Positions 40,071 through 49,404 of a stretch of 64,000 nt of DNA are shown here, piece after piece; position 1 is the stretch's first letter, and each line of letters starts with the position of its first letter. Source of the stretch: Huaxiibacter chinensis. GTDB lineage: Bacteria; Pseudomonadota; Gammaproteobacteria; Enterobacterales; Enterobacteriaceae. The stretch is taken from NCBI RefSeq assembly GCF_022171985.1, contig NZ_JAJVHF010000009.1, positions 79,038-143,037 of the forward strand. Direction: 5' to 3'. The notes under the pieces are model-generated. The model did not search any database. It saw nothing but the letters and a program-made list of their open reading frames with translations, and was not told the origin of the DNA. A program made the position numbers and the translations under genes.

Positions 40071-42256
40071 TCGTCACCCTCCCGAACAAACCAGACGGTC
40101 GCCAGCGGCGGTAATGTCACGCTCAGGGAGTTTGGCCGGCCATGGCTATCCTGGGCATCGCTTTGGACGAGGCCGCCGTTACCCGCGTTACTGCCGTGGT
40201 AATGGCTGGAGTCGGTATTCAGGATTTCACGCCATCTGCCGGGCTGGTTGATCCCGAAACGATAATGCTCGCGCGGGATAGGGGTAAAATTGCTGGCGAC
40301 GATGATCTCGTTACCCGCTTTGTCACGACGCACAAATACAAACACCGAACGTTCATGGTCGTCGACGACCAGCCATTCGAACCCGTAGGAGTCAAAATCC
40401 ATCTCGTGCAGCGCCTTATGCTGACGATAGGTCAGGTTCAGATCGCGCACCAGCCGCTGCACGCCGTGGTGCCAGTTATCGCCGCCTTCCAGTAAATGCC
40501 AGTCGAGACTGGTGTCATGGTTCCACTCGCGGCCCTGGGCAAATTCATTGCCCATAAACATCAGTTTTTTACCCGGGAAGGCGAACATCCAGCCGTAATA
40601 GGCGCGCAGGTTGGCGAATCGTTGCCATGCATCGCCTGGCATGCGGTCAAGGATGGATTTTTTACCGTGCACGACTTCATCGTGAGAGAGCGGCAGAACA
40701 AAGTTTTCGGTGCTGTTGTAGAGCATTCCGAAGGTCAATTTGTCGTGGTGGTACTGGCGGTAGATGGGATCCAGCTTGAAATAGTCCAGCGTGTCGTGCA
40801 TCCAGCCCAGATTCCACTTGTACCAGAAACCCAGCCCGCCCATTGACGGAGGCCGTGATACGCCAGGGAAATCGGTCGACTCTTCCGCCATGGTGACCGC
40901 ACCGGGCACCTGCTCGCCCAGCACGCGGTTGGTGGTTCGCAGAAACTCAATGGCCTCGAGGTTTTCACGACCGCCGAACTCGTTTGGGATCCACTCCCCC
41001 TCTTTTCGGCTGTAGTCGCGATAAATCATCGACGCCACCGCATCCACGCGCAGCGCGTCGATGCCGAAACGCTCTACCCAGTAAAGCGCGTTACCCACCA
41101 GATAGTTGGTCACTTCACGTCGACCATAGTTATAAATCAGGGTATTCCAGTCCTGATGATACCCTTCGCGCGGATCGCTGTGCTCATAGAGATCGGTGCC
41201 GTCAAACTCGGACAGCGCAAAGTCGTCTGACGGGAAATGGCCCGGCACCCAGTCAAGGATGACGCTTAACCCGGCGGCATGGGCGGCCTGGATGAAATAG
41301 CGGAAATCATCGCGCGTGCCGAAGCGGCGCGTCGGCGCGTACAGCCCCGTAGGCTGATATCCCCAGCTGCCATCAAAGGGGTGCTCATTGATCGGCAGCA
41401 GTTCGAGATGGGTAAAGCCCATCCATTTCGCGTATGGCACCAGCTGGTCCGCCAGTTCGCGATAGCTGAGCCAGAAGTTGTTGTCCGTATGACGACGCCA
41501 GGAGCCTAAGTGCACCTCATAGATTGAGATGGGCGCATCGAAGTTATTCGCCTGTTTACGCTCCTCGCTCTGCTCGATTTTTTCCGGCAAGCCGCAGATC
41601 AGCGAAGCCGTGTCAGGACGCATTTGCGCTTCAAAAGCGTAAGGGTCGGCCTTCACGCGCAGGTTGCCGTTTGCGTCGATCATTTCATATTTATATAACT
41701 GCCCGTTGTGTGCACCGGGGATAAACAGCTCCCAGATACCTGACTCACGGCGCAGACGCATTGGATGACGGCGGCCGTCCCAGTAGTTGAACTGCCCGAC
41801 GACGGAGACACGCTGAGCGTTTGGGGCCCATACGGAGAAGCGTGTGCCGGTGACGCCATCCATGGTATCAGCATGGGCGCCCAGGGTTTCGTAGGGGCGA
41901 AGATGGGTCCCTTCAGACAGCAGCCAGGCATCCATCTCCTGGATAAGCGGCCCAAAGCTATAAGGATCGTCGATCAGATTTTCATGACCATGCCAGTTAA
42001 CAGCAAGCTGATAACGGAACACATTTTTACGGCGGGGGATGACCCCGGAAAAGAATCCTCGTGAGTCGAGGCATTCCAGTTTGCCCACCTTACGCCCGGT
42101 TTTAGGTTCAATCACCCATACTTCCGTGGCATCAGGCAGCAGTGCGCGGACTTCCAGTCCGCTCTCTGTACGGTGCATGCCCAGTACAGAAAAGGGGTCG
42201 GCAAAGTGACCTGCAATTAGCGCATTTATCACGTCTCTATCTACTCGATCGGACAT
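40067..42256 (-). CDS. glgB: 1,4-alpha-glucan branching enzyme GlgB
   Basis: 729 residues. Transfers alpha-1,4 segments to form alpha-1,6 branches in glycogen. An N-terminal CBM48 region ([25 protein letters not shown]) precedes the GH13 domain with [37 protein letters not shown] and [14 protein letters not shown]. The start at 42256 has AGGA exactly 8 bases upstream; an ATG 9 bases earlier abuts the AGG and is less likely. First gene of glgBXCAP; the gap 42257-42464 should hold the promoter, with no site I can name. Confidence 0.97.
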   Translation of the reverse strand: MSDRVDRDVINALIAGHFADPFSVLGMHRTESGLEVRALLPDATEVWVIEPKTGRKVGKLECLDSRGFFSGVIPRRKNVFRYQLAVNWHGHENLIDDPYSFGPLIQEMDAWLLSEGTHLRPYETLGAHADTMDGVTGTRFSVWAPNAQRVSVVGQFNYWDGRRHPMRLRRESGIWELFIPGAHNGQLYKYEMIDANGNLRVKADPYAFEAQMRPDTASLICGLPEKIEQSEERKQANNFDAPISIYEVHLGSWRRHTDNNFWLSYRELADQLVPYAKWMGFTHLELLPINEHPFDGSWGYQPTGLYAPTRRFGTRDDFRYFIQAAHAAGLSVILDWVPGHFPSDDFALSEFDGTDLYEHSDPREGYHQDWNTLIYNYGRREVTNYLVGNALYWVERFGIDALRVDAVASMIYRDYSRKEGEWIPNEFGGRENLEAIEFLRTTNRVLGEQVPGAVTMAEESTDFPGVSRPPSMGGLGFWYKWNLGWMHDTLDYFKLDPIYRQYHHDKLTFGMLYNSTENFVLPLSHDEVVHGKKSILDRMPGDAWQRFANLRAYYGWMFAFPGKKLMFMGNEFAQGREWNHDTSLDWHLLEGGDNWHHGVQRLVRDLNLTYRQHKALHEMDFDSYGFEWLVVDDHERSVFVFVRRDKAGNEIIVASNFTPIPREHYRFGINQPGRWREILNTDSSHYHGSNAGNGGLVQSDAQDSHGRPNSLSVTLPPLATVWFVREGDE

Positions 42257-42464
42257 GGTATTCATCCTGTTTTTTTTATGTCGCCCTATTTAAGCGCTCC
42301 GGTGCGACTTTTAATGTGACCTGAACGGTGCAGCACAATGTGCATCCTCTCTGCTCCGTCCTACCCTCAGGTAAGAAGTAATTCTTCCTTAAAGCATAGC
42401 CAACGCTCTAAATGACTCCTGATAAAAAATAAGACATATGCGTTTTACTCCATGTTATACGCGT

Positions 42465-42493
42465 AAAAAGGGGGTGAAATTCACCCCCTCTTT
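42465..42493 (-). terminator. Intrinsic terminator after asd
   Basis: On the minus strand GGGGGTGAA and TTCACCCCC form a 9-10-bp stem followed by TTTTT. It ends asd before the glgB promoter region. Confidence 0.9.
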
Positions 42494-42505
42494 GTTTCAG
42501 ATATT

Positions 42506-43609
42506 TTAGGCCAGCTGGCGGAGCATGCGGCGTAGCGGCTCGGCCGCGCCCCAAAGTAGCTGATCGCCGACGGTAAACGCCGACAGATATTCGGGCCCCA
42601 TATTTAATTTACGCAGGCGACCAACCGGGGTCGTCAGCGTGCCGGTGACGGCAGCCGGGGTCAGTTCGCGCATGGTGATATCCCGATCGTTTGGCACCAC
42701 TTTCGCCCACGGGTTGTGTGCAGCCAGCAGCTCTTCCACGGTCGGAATAGACACATCTTTTTTCAGTTTAATGGTGAAGGCCTGGCTGTGGCAGCGCAGC
42801 GCGCCGATACGTACGCACAGACCGTCAACCGGAATGGCATTCGCGGTGTTGAGTATTTTGTTGGTCTCAGCCTGACCTTTCCACTCTTCGCGGGTCTGAC
42901 CGTTATCCAGCTGTTTGTCGATCCACGGGATCAGGCCACCGGCCAGCGGGACACCAAAATTATCCACCGGCAGTTCGCCGCTGCGGGTCAACTCGGTGAC
43001 TTTACGCTCGATATCGAGAATAGCGGAAGCCGGGTTGGCCAGCTCGGTCGCAACGCTGTGGTGCAACTGGCCCATCTGTGCCAGCAGCTCGCGCATATGA
43101 CGCGCACCGCCGCCGGACGCGGCCTGGTAAGTTGCCACGGAAACCCACTCCACCAGGTCCTGTGCAAACAGGCCGCCCAGAGACATCAGCATCAGGCTGA
43201 CGGTGCAGTTACCGCCGACAAAGGTTTTCACGCCGTTGTTCAGGCCATGGGTGATCACGTCCTGGTTAACCGGGTCGAGAATGATGATGGCATCGTCTTT
43301 CATGCGCAGTGAAGACGCCGCGTCAATCCAGTAGCCCTGCCAGCCGCTTTCACGCAGCTTTGGATATATTTCGTTGGTATAATCGCCGCCCTGGCAGGTG
43401 ACAATAATGTCGAGTGCCTTCAGCGCATCCAGATCGAAAGCGTCCTGCAACGTACCGGTGTTGCCACCAAATGAAGGCGCCGCCTGGCCGAGCTGAGAAG
43501 TGGAGAAGAAGACCGGGCGGATAGCGTCAAAATCGCGCTCTTCAACCATGCGTTGCATGAGTACAGAGCCGACCATACCGCGCCAGCCGATAAAACCAAC
43601 GTTTTTCAT
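42506..43609 (-). CDS. asd: Aspartate-semialdehyde dehydrogenase
   Basis: 367 residues, the E. coli length. Makes aspartate semialdehyde from aspartyl phosphate with NADPH, feeding lysine, diaminopimelate, threonine and methionine. The NADP fold [17 protein letters not shown] is N-terminal, the catalytic Cys lies in [13 protein letters not shown] (about residue 135), and the His in LRCHSQAFT (about 274). The start at 43609 (MKNVGFI) is the family start rather than an in-frame Met 18 bases upstream. Divergent from yhgN. Confidence 0.97.
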   Translation of the reverse strand: MKNVGFIGWRGMVGSVLMQRMVEERDFDAIRPVFFSTSQLGQAAPSFGGNTGTLQDAFDLDALKALDIIVTCQGGDYTNEIYPKLRESGWQGYWIDAASSLRMKDDAIIILDPVNQDVITHGLNNGVKTFVGGNCTVSLMLMSLGGLFAQDLVEWVSVATYQAASGGGARHMRELLAQMGQLHHSVATELANPASAILDIERKVTELTRSGELPVDNFGVPLAGGLIPWIDKQLDNGQTREEWKGQAETNKILNTANAIPVDGLCVRIGALRCHSQAFTIKLKKDVSIPTVEELLAAHNPWAKVVPNDRDITMRELTPAAVTGTLTTPVGRLRKLNMGPEYLSAFTVGDQLLWGAAEPLRRMLRQLA

Positions 43610-43787
43610 AGCATTTATTTCCTGCAAAGGGTGTGTGCTGTTTGTGCAAACCAGTATTCACTTGAGATATGCTTCACATTACAAAATGCTGCCAAAGTCG
43701 CAAGCGAAATTAATCGATGATCGCGCGGCAATCAGAAAAGCAGCTAATCATGAAAATAAACATACAAAGATTCAGGGATAATTAACA

Positions 43788-44381
43788 ATGAGTGAAATCA
43801 TTTCCGCGGCGGTTTTATTGATCCTTATTATGGATCCACTGGGGAACCTGCCCATCTTCATGTCGGTGCTCAAACACACCGAACCCAAGCGCCGCCGGGC
43901 GATTATGATCCGCGAGCTGCTCATCGCCCTGCTGGTAATGTTTATCTTTCTTTTTGCCGGGGAAAAGATCCTCGCGTTCCTGAATTTGCGCGCCGAAACG
44001 GTCTCCATATCGGGCGGGATTATCCTCTTCCTGATTGCCATTAAGATGATTTTTCCGAGCGCCGAAGGCAGCAGCAGCGGCCTGCCGGCAGGCGAAGAGC
44101 CGTTTATCGTACCGTTGGCTATTCCGCTCGTTGCGGGTCCGACAATCCTTGCGACGCTGATGCTGCTGTCACATCAGTATCCCAATCAGATGAGCCATCT
44201 GGTTATCGCCCTGCTCATCGCCTGGGGCGGGACGTTTATCATTTTGCTGCAATCGTCGCTGTTCCTGCGTCTGCTGGGTGAGAAAGGGGTAAACGCGCTG
44301 GAACGCCTGATGGGGTTGATCCTGGTGATGATGGCGACGCAGATGTTCCTGGACGGGATACGGGCGTGGATGAAGGGCTAG
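43788..44381 (+). CDS. yhgN: MarC-family membrane protein YhgN
   Basis: 197 residues with about six membrane helices (AAVLLILIMDPLGNLPIF, LLIALLVMFIFLFAG, ISGGIILFLIAIKMI and others). Member of the MarC/SnatA integral membrane family; no firm substrate. It is the last conserved gene before the inserted variable region; in E. coli gntU follows it. Confidence 0.94.
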   Translation: MSEIISAAVLLILIMDPLGNLPIFMSVLKHTEPKRRRAIMIRELLIALLVMFIFLFAGEKILAFLNLRAETVSISGGIILFLIAIKMIFPSAEGSSSGLPAGEEPFIVPLAIPLVAGPTILATLMLLSHQYPNQMSHLVIALLIAWGGTFIILLQSSLFLRLLGEKGVNALERLMGLILVMMATQMFLDGIRAWMKG

Positions 44382-44412
44382 ATAAACGCAATATGGCAGC
44401 GTAAGGTTTTCT

Positions 44413-44457
44413 CCCTCTCCCGTGGGAGAGGGCCGGGGTGAGGGCATCAGGCCGCAC
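44413..44457. repeat. Single palindrome copy after yhgN
   Basis: CCCTCTCCCGTGGGAGAGGG plus the GGGGTGAGGGCATCAGGCCGCAC tail. It marks the left edge of the variable region; the four-copy array at 50.0-50.3 kb marks the right edge. Confidence 0.85.
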
Positions 44458-44559
44458 TCCTCAAAAATAATCCTTCATTTTGCGAGCCGCCTTCCAGAGC
44501 CTCTCTTGCCACCCAATCGGCAAAGCAGAATCTTCTTGCGGCGCCTGCAAAATCAGGCG

Positions 44560-44742
44560 TCGGGATTAGCCTCCTGCCTAACTTCTTCGGTGACACAAGT
44601 ATTTTTGTGTCGCGCGCTTCGCTACACTCCAAGGGTGGGCCGAGCGGGGGCGTCGCAAGACGCGCCGGTATCCGAAGAGGCCGGTAAGGCTAACCCTGCT
44701 CGGTTCCGCCACCAGCGAGATTAGCCTCTCCAGTGGTGGATA
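44560..44742 (+). ncRNA. P4/P1-like immunity (C4-type) antisense RNA region
   Basis: The layout matches phage P4 seqA/seqB/seqC as I know it. GATTAGCCTC occurs at 44564-44573 (seqA-like) and again at 44719-44728 (seqC-like), and between them AGGCTAACC (44687-44695) is complementary to both (seqB-like). AGGCTAA and TTAGCCT close a stem with an inner CTCG/CGAG (44699-44702, 44716-44719). In P4 and P1 such an RNA stops expression of downstream lytic genes by premature termination. Exact RNA ends are not known. Confidence 0.55.
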
Positions 44743-44766
44743 AAACAACTCTTTGGAGAAGGTCAT

Positions 44767-45240
44767 ATGACTACTTCCCCTGGCTTTTCACACGCTTTAT
44801 TCACCACCCCGCTCGATCACACCACCAACTTCACCGAACTGGCCGATAACTGCGAGCGGTTCGTGGAGGTGCTGATCGAATGCGACGATCCGGTACACAA
44901 GCTGGCGCTGTGTGGTCGGCTCTCGGCCTGCCTTGCCCTGCTCCAGCCAACGCTGATGGACCCTGTACCTGACCATTTAAAAGAAAGCCTGACGGTGGAT
45001 GAACTGCCGCTGGACGTGCCGGTCTTCGAGCCGGAAAGCGATGGGCTTGGGCGATACTGCCAGCTGGTAACGCAGTTGCTGCTGAGCCGCACGTTGTCGG
45101 CGCGTGACGAGAGGATCGCGGGAGATTTGCTGCAGGATTTGGTTGGGTTTTACAGCGGCACGCTGAAAGCACCGCGCTGGCTGCGGACTAATGCCCTCAC
45201 CCCAACCCTCTCCCACAGGAAAGGAGTTCAAAATAATTGA
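44767..45240 (+). CDS. P4-satellite-like early ORF, function unknown
   Basis: 157 residues, starting 25 bases after the C4-like region with GGAGAAGG before the ATG. The N-terminal part (TTSPGFSHALFTTPLDHTTNF) and an acidic, helical middle are soluble with no membrane segment. I believe it belongs to the unnamed genes of P4-like satellites because of its place behind the immunity RNA, but cannot name the family. The last ~20 codons (from LRTNALTPTLSH) are read through a degenerate palindrome element, so the original 3' end is probably lost. Its GC content is higher than that of the AT-rich block that follows. Confidence 0.5.
   Translation: MTTSPGFSHALFTTPLDHTTNFTELADNCERFVEVLIECDDPVHKLALCGRLSACLALLQPTLMDPVPDHLKESLTVDELPLDVPVFEPESDGLGRYCQLVTQLLLSRTLSARDERIAGDLLQDLVGFYSGTLKAPRWLRTNALTPTLSHRKGVQNN
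45192..45220. repeat. Degenerate palindrome copy inside the 3' end of the phage-like ORF
   Basis: TGCCCTCACCCCAACCCTCTCCCACAGG is present but the right arm of the palindrome is broken (AAAGGAG). It contributes coding sequence to the preceding ORF. Confidence 0.65.
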
Positions 45241-45410
45241 ACAAAGAGTGGGATAATCTAATTTAGAACACGTTGATTTAATTACGTTTTGTTGCATTGC
45301 ATGAGTAACTTTTAGTCACTACGCTATAGTTTAAGAAACAGTTTTTTTGAACCAGTTTTTGAACTTGAACCGTGAATAAAAAATCACTCATAATGCAAAG
45401 GAAATGAATA

Positions 45411-46701
45411 ATGCAAATCAACTTTACTACGAAAGCGCTTGAAAATCTGACACCAAAAGCCGCCGCTTACATTGCGTATCATGCAAGCGGCGAACGGGGA
45501 ACCGGGCGTGTTGGTGTGCGCGTCTATCCGTCAGGTCGTAAAACGTTCGTCTACCGTCATTTTGTGGGTAAAACTGCAAAATTTCAGACGCTGGGCGAGT
45601 ATCCCTCTATGTCTATCAGCAGTGCTCTGGAGAAATTCGAAAGCCTTTCTTCATGTCCCGACGTTATCAAAGTCTCAACAAGAAGTGGCACACTGGCGGA
45701 TCTGTTTGATGCCCATAAAGCAGATTTTATCGCGTCGGGTAAACGAACTTATCATCATTTCGAATCTCTGCGATCGACGATTACAGCAAGTGCCCTGTTG
45801 CCCGAATCCACTATCGCTAAAAAAATTACTACAAATGATATTCGCGCAGTCCTCAACTTCGTTTATCAGCGCACTCAAAAACGAGCATGGGTTAATCAGG
45901 TACGCACTTACATGCATACACTTTTTGCCTGGGGTGTTAAATGTGATAAGTCGCCATTGCTTGATAAGCCAAACATTATGTTTGATATTCCTTTTAATCC
46001 GGTTTCAGCTATACCAGTGCTTGAGGTTTCAGAAAAAGAATCTTATGTCGGCGAGCGTTATCTCTCGTTTGAAGAACTCTCTATATTGTAAAAAACCACT
46101 CAACAAGAATTCTTTAATCCGGATGTTGCTGTTCTTATACAGCTAATATTTTTTTTGTGGGGGCCACCGTCCCTATGAAATAATGGCATTGCCTAAAAAA
46201 TATTATGACAAGAAAAATAAAATACTTTCTGTGCCTCCACATATTTCAAAAACTAAAAAGTGGTATCATTTTTTACTCTGTGAAACAGCAATAGAGTTGA
46301 TAGAAACAATGATGTCCCGTCATCCGGAAAATGAGTTTTTATTCCCTAATCACGGATATGAACAAAAAATTAAACGTTGGGAGGGAAAATTAGCAGAAGG
46401 AAACACCAGTAAATACGCAAAAGAACCTACGAAATATATGTTCAGCGAAATGTTACTGGATAACGTTGAAAGTTTTTGTCTTAAATACAAAGTTGAAAAA
46501 TTTCTTCCACGGGATTTTAGACGTACATTTAAAACACTGGCAGGACAACTAAAAATAACAAAAGAAATTCATGACAGAATCCAGCACCATTCTTTACATG
46601 ATGTTTCATCAGTTCATTATGACAGGTATGATTATAATGAAGAAAAGCTGGAAGCTCTATTGAAATGGGAATGTAAACTCCATGAATTGATTAATAGTTA
46701 A
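45411..46701 (+). pseudogene. Tyrosine integrase/recombinase, disrupted
   Basis: Two frames together spell one P4-type integrase of about 430 residues. The first part (45411-46091) has an arm-binding N-terminus (FTTKALENLTPKAAAYIAYHA, VRVYPSGRKTFVYRH) and core-binding helices, and ends at an in-frame TAA (46089-46091). Sense coding continues in that frame (QQEFFNPDVAVLIQLIFF) to a T8/G5 stretch at about 46148-46163, where it must shift frame to read GGHRPYEIMALPKK with the first catalytic Arg. The rest (46183-46701) carries PRDFRRTFKTL (second Arg; usual His replaced by Arg) and HYDRYDY with the likely nucleophile Tyr. At least two lesions, so probably inactive. Confidence 0.8.
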
Positions 46702-46942
46702 ATCGTTAATTATAACCCCTTCATTCATAACTGCTATGCATGGTATACAGAATGCTATGTGTGGCAGTTATGCTTTAGAGTAAAACCATTCAATTAATTT
46801 CACTTAATTTGAGGTGAAACATCTTTTTGGTGTCTGAATTATATGATGATTCAAGCCCAACTATAGCAGTTAAATGGTATGTAACTGATGGGAAATGGGT
46901 AATAACGAACCCAAACAATTCAATAAATTAGAGGTGAATGAA

Positions 46943-48346
46943 ATGCCAAGAGGATATTTTCATGTAAAAGGTAATAAAACCACGTGTGGAGGTAGCATTT
47001 TAAGTGGATGCCCATATCATAGCATTCATGGAATCCCTACAGCACGTGTAGGTGATACATATATTTGTGGTGTAGACAAAAAAACATACACGATATCAGG
47101 CGGTATCCCTAATTACTTAATTCATGGTGTCCTCGCCGCAGGAACGTTACACAGCAAAGGTTGTTGCGCTTGTAAATGTGAATTTATTCCATCATTTTTT
47201 GATGTTACATATGGTTATGAGAGCGAGAAAGTAACAACAGTCAAAGCTCGTCCACAAACACCAAACAATATAGCGGAGACATCCCAACCACCAGCCCGTG
47301 AGACTCCTCAACCGATTCCACCTGTCATGGAAGAAAAAGAAGAACCCCGCGAACCTGTTGATGCCGGGTACTGCATAGTTCCATGGAATGGTTCACCTAT
47401 GGCATACGAACCATATCTCTTCAATGGAGCAAGTAGTGACGTAACTGACTTATATAAATCCCTAAATTCAGAACAGAGATTCAAAGCTGGTTCCATTCTT
47501 TTAGTTGTCGATCCTCTAAAGCAAGACCAAACACAAATAAAACACATGCAGCAAGCCAAAGAACGTATTAATGTTGCTTTAGAACCGCTGACAGAAGAAG
47601 AAGCAAGCTTTTTATACAAAAACAAGCATGTAATTGATTTATTTTCATCAGTAGGATCAGAATACGGAGGATTAGTTACCGAGGCTGCAAATCAATATTT
47701 TACTGAAATTGAACGAACACTTATTCAAATCCAAAACACATACCAAAATCAATTAATTACCCACGGGACATTAATTGGTGAACAGTTCTACATTGAACGT
47801 GCCGCATTATTTAAAAAATTAGATAGTATTTTTGCAAAAATTTTCAGGAAACCAATGGGTCTGGCTGATTATGCTGATATAAAGAAAGCATTGCGATTAT
47901 CAAGCCATTCAATAATGCATCGTTGGAATGAAACAGGAATAGCGGATATAGAGGGGTATGCAACATACATAGAGCGTTCTGCAAAGATCGTAAAAATTAT
48001 GAAAGGATTAGGTTATGCTGGCATTGGCCTTTCTGCCCTGAATGGTGCAAACACGATTTATGATGCATGTACAGTGGGTGCAGAATGTGAAAAGACGGCT
48101 TTCATTGAAGTAGGTAAGTTTTCTTTAAGTACAGCTATTACAGTGGGCGCAGGTGATTTGATAGTGGCAGGTTCAGGGGCTGCATGTGTCGTTGCCCTTG
48201 GTGCTCTGAGTGCGCCAGTAGGGGGGGCGGGAGCATTAGCGTGTACTATCATAGTTTCAAGTGGTGCAGTATATGCAGCAGGTAAAAGCATTGAAGCTTT
48301 TGGCGGTTTCCTAGGGGAAAAAATATATAATGTATTTTATAAATAG
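46943..48346 (+). CDS. PAAR-domain protein with membrane-inserting C-terminus, candidate T6SS effector
   Basis: 467 residues. Residues ~1-85 are a PAAR-type spike domain (VKGNKTTCGGSILSG, ARVGDTYICG, IHGVLAAGTLHSKGCCACKCEF) with several metal-binding Cys/His. A proline-rich linker (~95-125: SQPPARETPQPIPPVMEEK) and a long helical region follow. The last ~120 residues are glycine/alanine-rich with two or more hydrophobic stretches (IMKGLGYAGIGLSALNG, ITVGAGDLIVAGSGAACVVA, GAGALACTIIVSSGAVYAAG), suggesting a pore-forming toxin. The start at 46943 has GAGG 8 bases upstream; the Met 48 bases earlier has no ribosome site. No T6SS structural genes are in the window, so it would be an orphan cargo. 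Function inferred. Confidence 0.7.
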   Translation: MPRGYFHVKGNKTTCGGSILSGCPYHSIHGIPTARVGDTYICGVDKKTYTISGGIPNYLIHGVLAAGTLHSKGCCACKCEFIPSFFDVTYGYESEKVTTVKARPQTPNNIAETSQPPARETPQPIPPVMEEKEEPREPVDAGYCIVPWNGSPMAYEPYLFNGASSDVTDLYKSLNSEQRFKAGSILLVVDPLKQDQTQIKHMQQAKERINVALEPLTEEEASFLYKNKHVIDLFSSVGSEYGGLVTEAANQYFTEIERTLIQIQNTYQNQLITHGTLIGEQFYIERAALFKKLDSIFAKIFRKPMGLADYADIKKALRLSSHSIMHRWNETGIADIEGYATYIERSAKIVKIMKGLGYAGIGLSALNGANTIYDACTVGAECEKTAFIEVGKFSLSTAITVGAGDLIVAGSGAACVVALGALSAPVGGAGALACTIIVSSGAVYAAGKSIEAFGGFLGEKIYNVFYK

Positions 48347-48357
48347 GAGGATCGACC

Positions 48358-48765
48358 ATGAAGGAGCTTACGCTAACGTATATTGCAATCGCTTTATCAT
48401 TAGTCTTTTTTATCTTATGTATTAGCATGATACCCTTTAAGATAATTAATGATCGAAAGGTTAAAAAAATCTGTGAGCTATATGAGAAAAAATTTAATTA
48501 TTTACCATTGGATGTTAGAATCTTCAAAAATTCAACGTGGTATACACTTCCATACCATAATGGGCTAAAAAAACAATTCATTATAAGACCACTTTTAAAG
48601 GGAAAGAAAAGTCATTTTAGTAAAAATGAGAGCGATGTGGAATTTATGAAGGGATTACCATCAAAACTAACCAGGAGTTTCATAATTGAAGTCTATATGG
48701 GCCGTGCAGTAGTTGTATTATCAATCCTTATGCTTTCATTGATGTGGATTGATAAAAATATATAG
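48358..48765 (+). CDS. Small membrane protein, candidate immunity protein (copy 1)
   Basis: 135 residues with one hydrophobic segment at each end (IAIALSLVFFILCISMIPF and VVVLSILMLSLMWI) and a basic middle domain (FNYLPLDVRIFKNSTWYTLPYHNGLKKQF). The ribosome site AGGAGG overlaps the effector's TAG stop and the ATG is 11 bases later, so toxin and putative immunity are probably co-translated. Paralogous to the gene at 48967. Membrane immunity partners are usual for pore-forming T6SS effectors; the role here is inferred from context only. Confidence 0.6.
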   Translation: MKELTLTYIAIALSLVFFILCISMIPFKIINDRKVKKICELYEKKFNYLPLDVRIFKNSTWYTLPYHNGLKKQFIIRPLLKGKKSHFSKNESDVEFMKGLPSKLTRSFIIEVYMGRAVVVLSILMLSLMWIDKNI

Positions 48766-48769
48766 GCCG

Positions 48770-48797
48770 CTGGAAAGGGGGGCGCCCCCCCTTTCTG
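48770..48797 (+). terminator. Hairpin after immunity copy 1
   Basis: AAAGGGGGGC and GCCCCCCCTTT form a strong stem ending in TTT, matching the hairpin AAAGGGGCATATGCCCCTTT after copy 2. Confidence 0.7.
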
Positions 48798-48840
48798 AAC
48801 ATTCAATTTACTAAGTTTCTAATCAAATAGAGAATGAAGC

Positions 48841-48954
48841 ATGTTATATCTTCTACTTAAGCATTATGCAATAAGTGTCGTGATTTTAACGTTGATAAAT
48901 TTAACATTACTCATGATATGTAAATTCTTTAATGAAAAGAAATTTATTGAATAG
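48841..48954 (+). CDS. Possible 37-residue membrane peptide between the immunity copies
   Basis: ATG to TAG encodes a short protein with a single hydrophobic segment (HYAISVVILTLINLTLLMI) followed by CKFFNEKKFIE. The membrane-helix-then-basic pattern recalls the N-terminus of the flanking immunity-like proteins, so it may be a truncated third copy. No good ribosome site is seen; it may not be expressed. Confidence 0.3.
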   Translation: MLYLLLKHYAISVVILTLINLTLLMICKFFNEKKFIE

Positions 48955-48966
48955 AAAGGATGTCAT

Positions 48967-49368
48967 ATGAGCGTACTAGCGATCATTTCAATCGGACTAT
49001 ATTTGATATTCTTTATTATGGGAATTGTAATGATATATTTCAAGATAATAAATGATCGAAAGGTTAAAACAATCTGTGAGCTATATGAGAAAGAATTCAA
49101 TTACTTACCGTTAGATGTTAGAATCTTCAAAGATTCAACATGGTTTACACTCCCATATCATAATGGACTGAAAAAACAATTTATTGTAAGACCACTGTTA
49201 AAGGGTAAGAAAAGTTATTTTAGTAAAAATGAGGGTGATGTGGAGTTTATGAAAGGATTACCATCAAATCTAACTAAAAGTTTCATAATTGAAGTCTATA
49301 TAGGTCGTGCAGGTTGTATATTGTTTTTAATTATGCTTGCGTTAATGTATATTGAAAAAAATATGTAG
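48967..49368 (+). CDS. Small membrane protein, candidate immunity protein (copy 2)
   Basis: 133 residues, paralogous to the protein at 48358. The middle (KIINDRKVK to SFIIEVY) is almost identical, with only scattered changes, while the two hydrophobic ends (SIGLYLIFFIMGIVMIYF and GCILFLIMLALMYI) differ. AGGA lies before the ATG. It ends at a hairpin (about 49377-49397). The copy probably arose by tandem duplication with a 609-base offset. Confidence 0.6.
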   Translation: MSVLAIISIGLYLIFFIMGIVMIYFKIINDRKVKTICELYEKEFNYLPLDVRIFKDSTWFTLPYHNGLKKQFIVRPLLKGKKSYFSKNEGDVEFMKGLPSNLTKSFIIEVYIGRAGCILFLIMLALMYIEKNM

Positions 49369-49375
49369 ATAGTTA

Positions 49376-49400
49376 TAAAGGGGCATATGCCCCTTTCTGA
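49376..49400. terminator. Hairpin after immunity copy 2
   Basis: AAAGGGGCATATGCCCCTTT, a perfect palindrome suited to both the immunity gene and the convergent dehydrogenase remnant. Confidence 0.75.
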
Positions 49401-49404
49401 ACAT

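Noticed and set aside
44422..44724. Plus-strand ORF of 100 codons across the C4-like RNA region
   Set aside because: It begins inside a palindrome element and overlaps the structured RNA. It vaguely recalls small phage proteins annotated in such regions (Ash/Icd-like), but I cannot separate coding from RNA conservation.
44578..44766. Minus-strand ORF of 62 codons opposite the C4-like RNA
   Set aside because: It is antisense to the proposed RNA and has no ribosome site; most likely a shadow of the structured region.
45472..46146. Long overlapping ORF in another frame of the integrase region
   Set aside because: Its protein has no recombinase features, while the alternative frame reads a clear integrase N-terminus; it is a shadow frame.
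46140..46170. Programmed ribosomal frameshift at the T8/G5 tract of the integrase
   Set aside because: An upstream in-frame TAA already breaks the gene, so a single slip could not restore the protein; decay or sequencing error is simpler.
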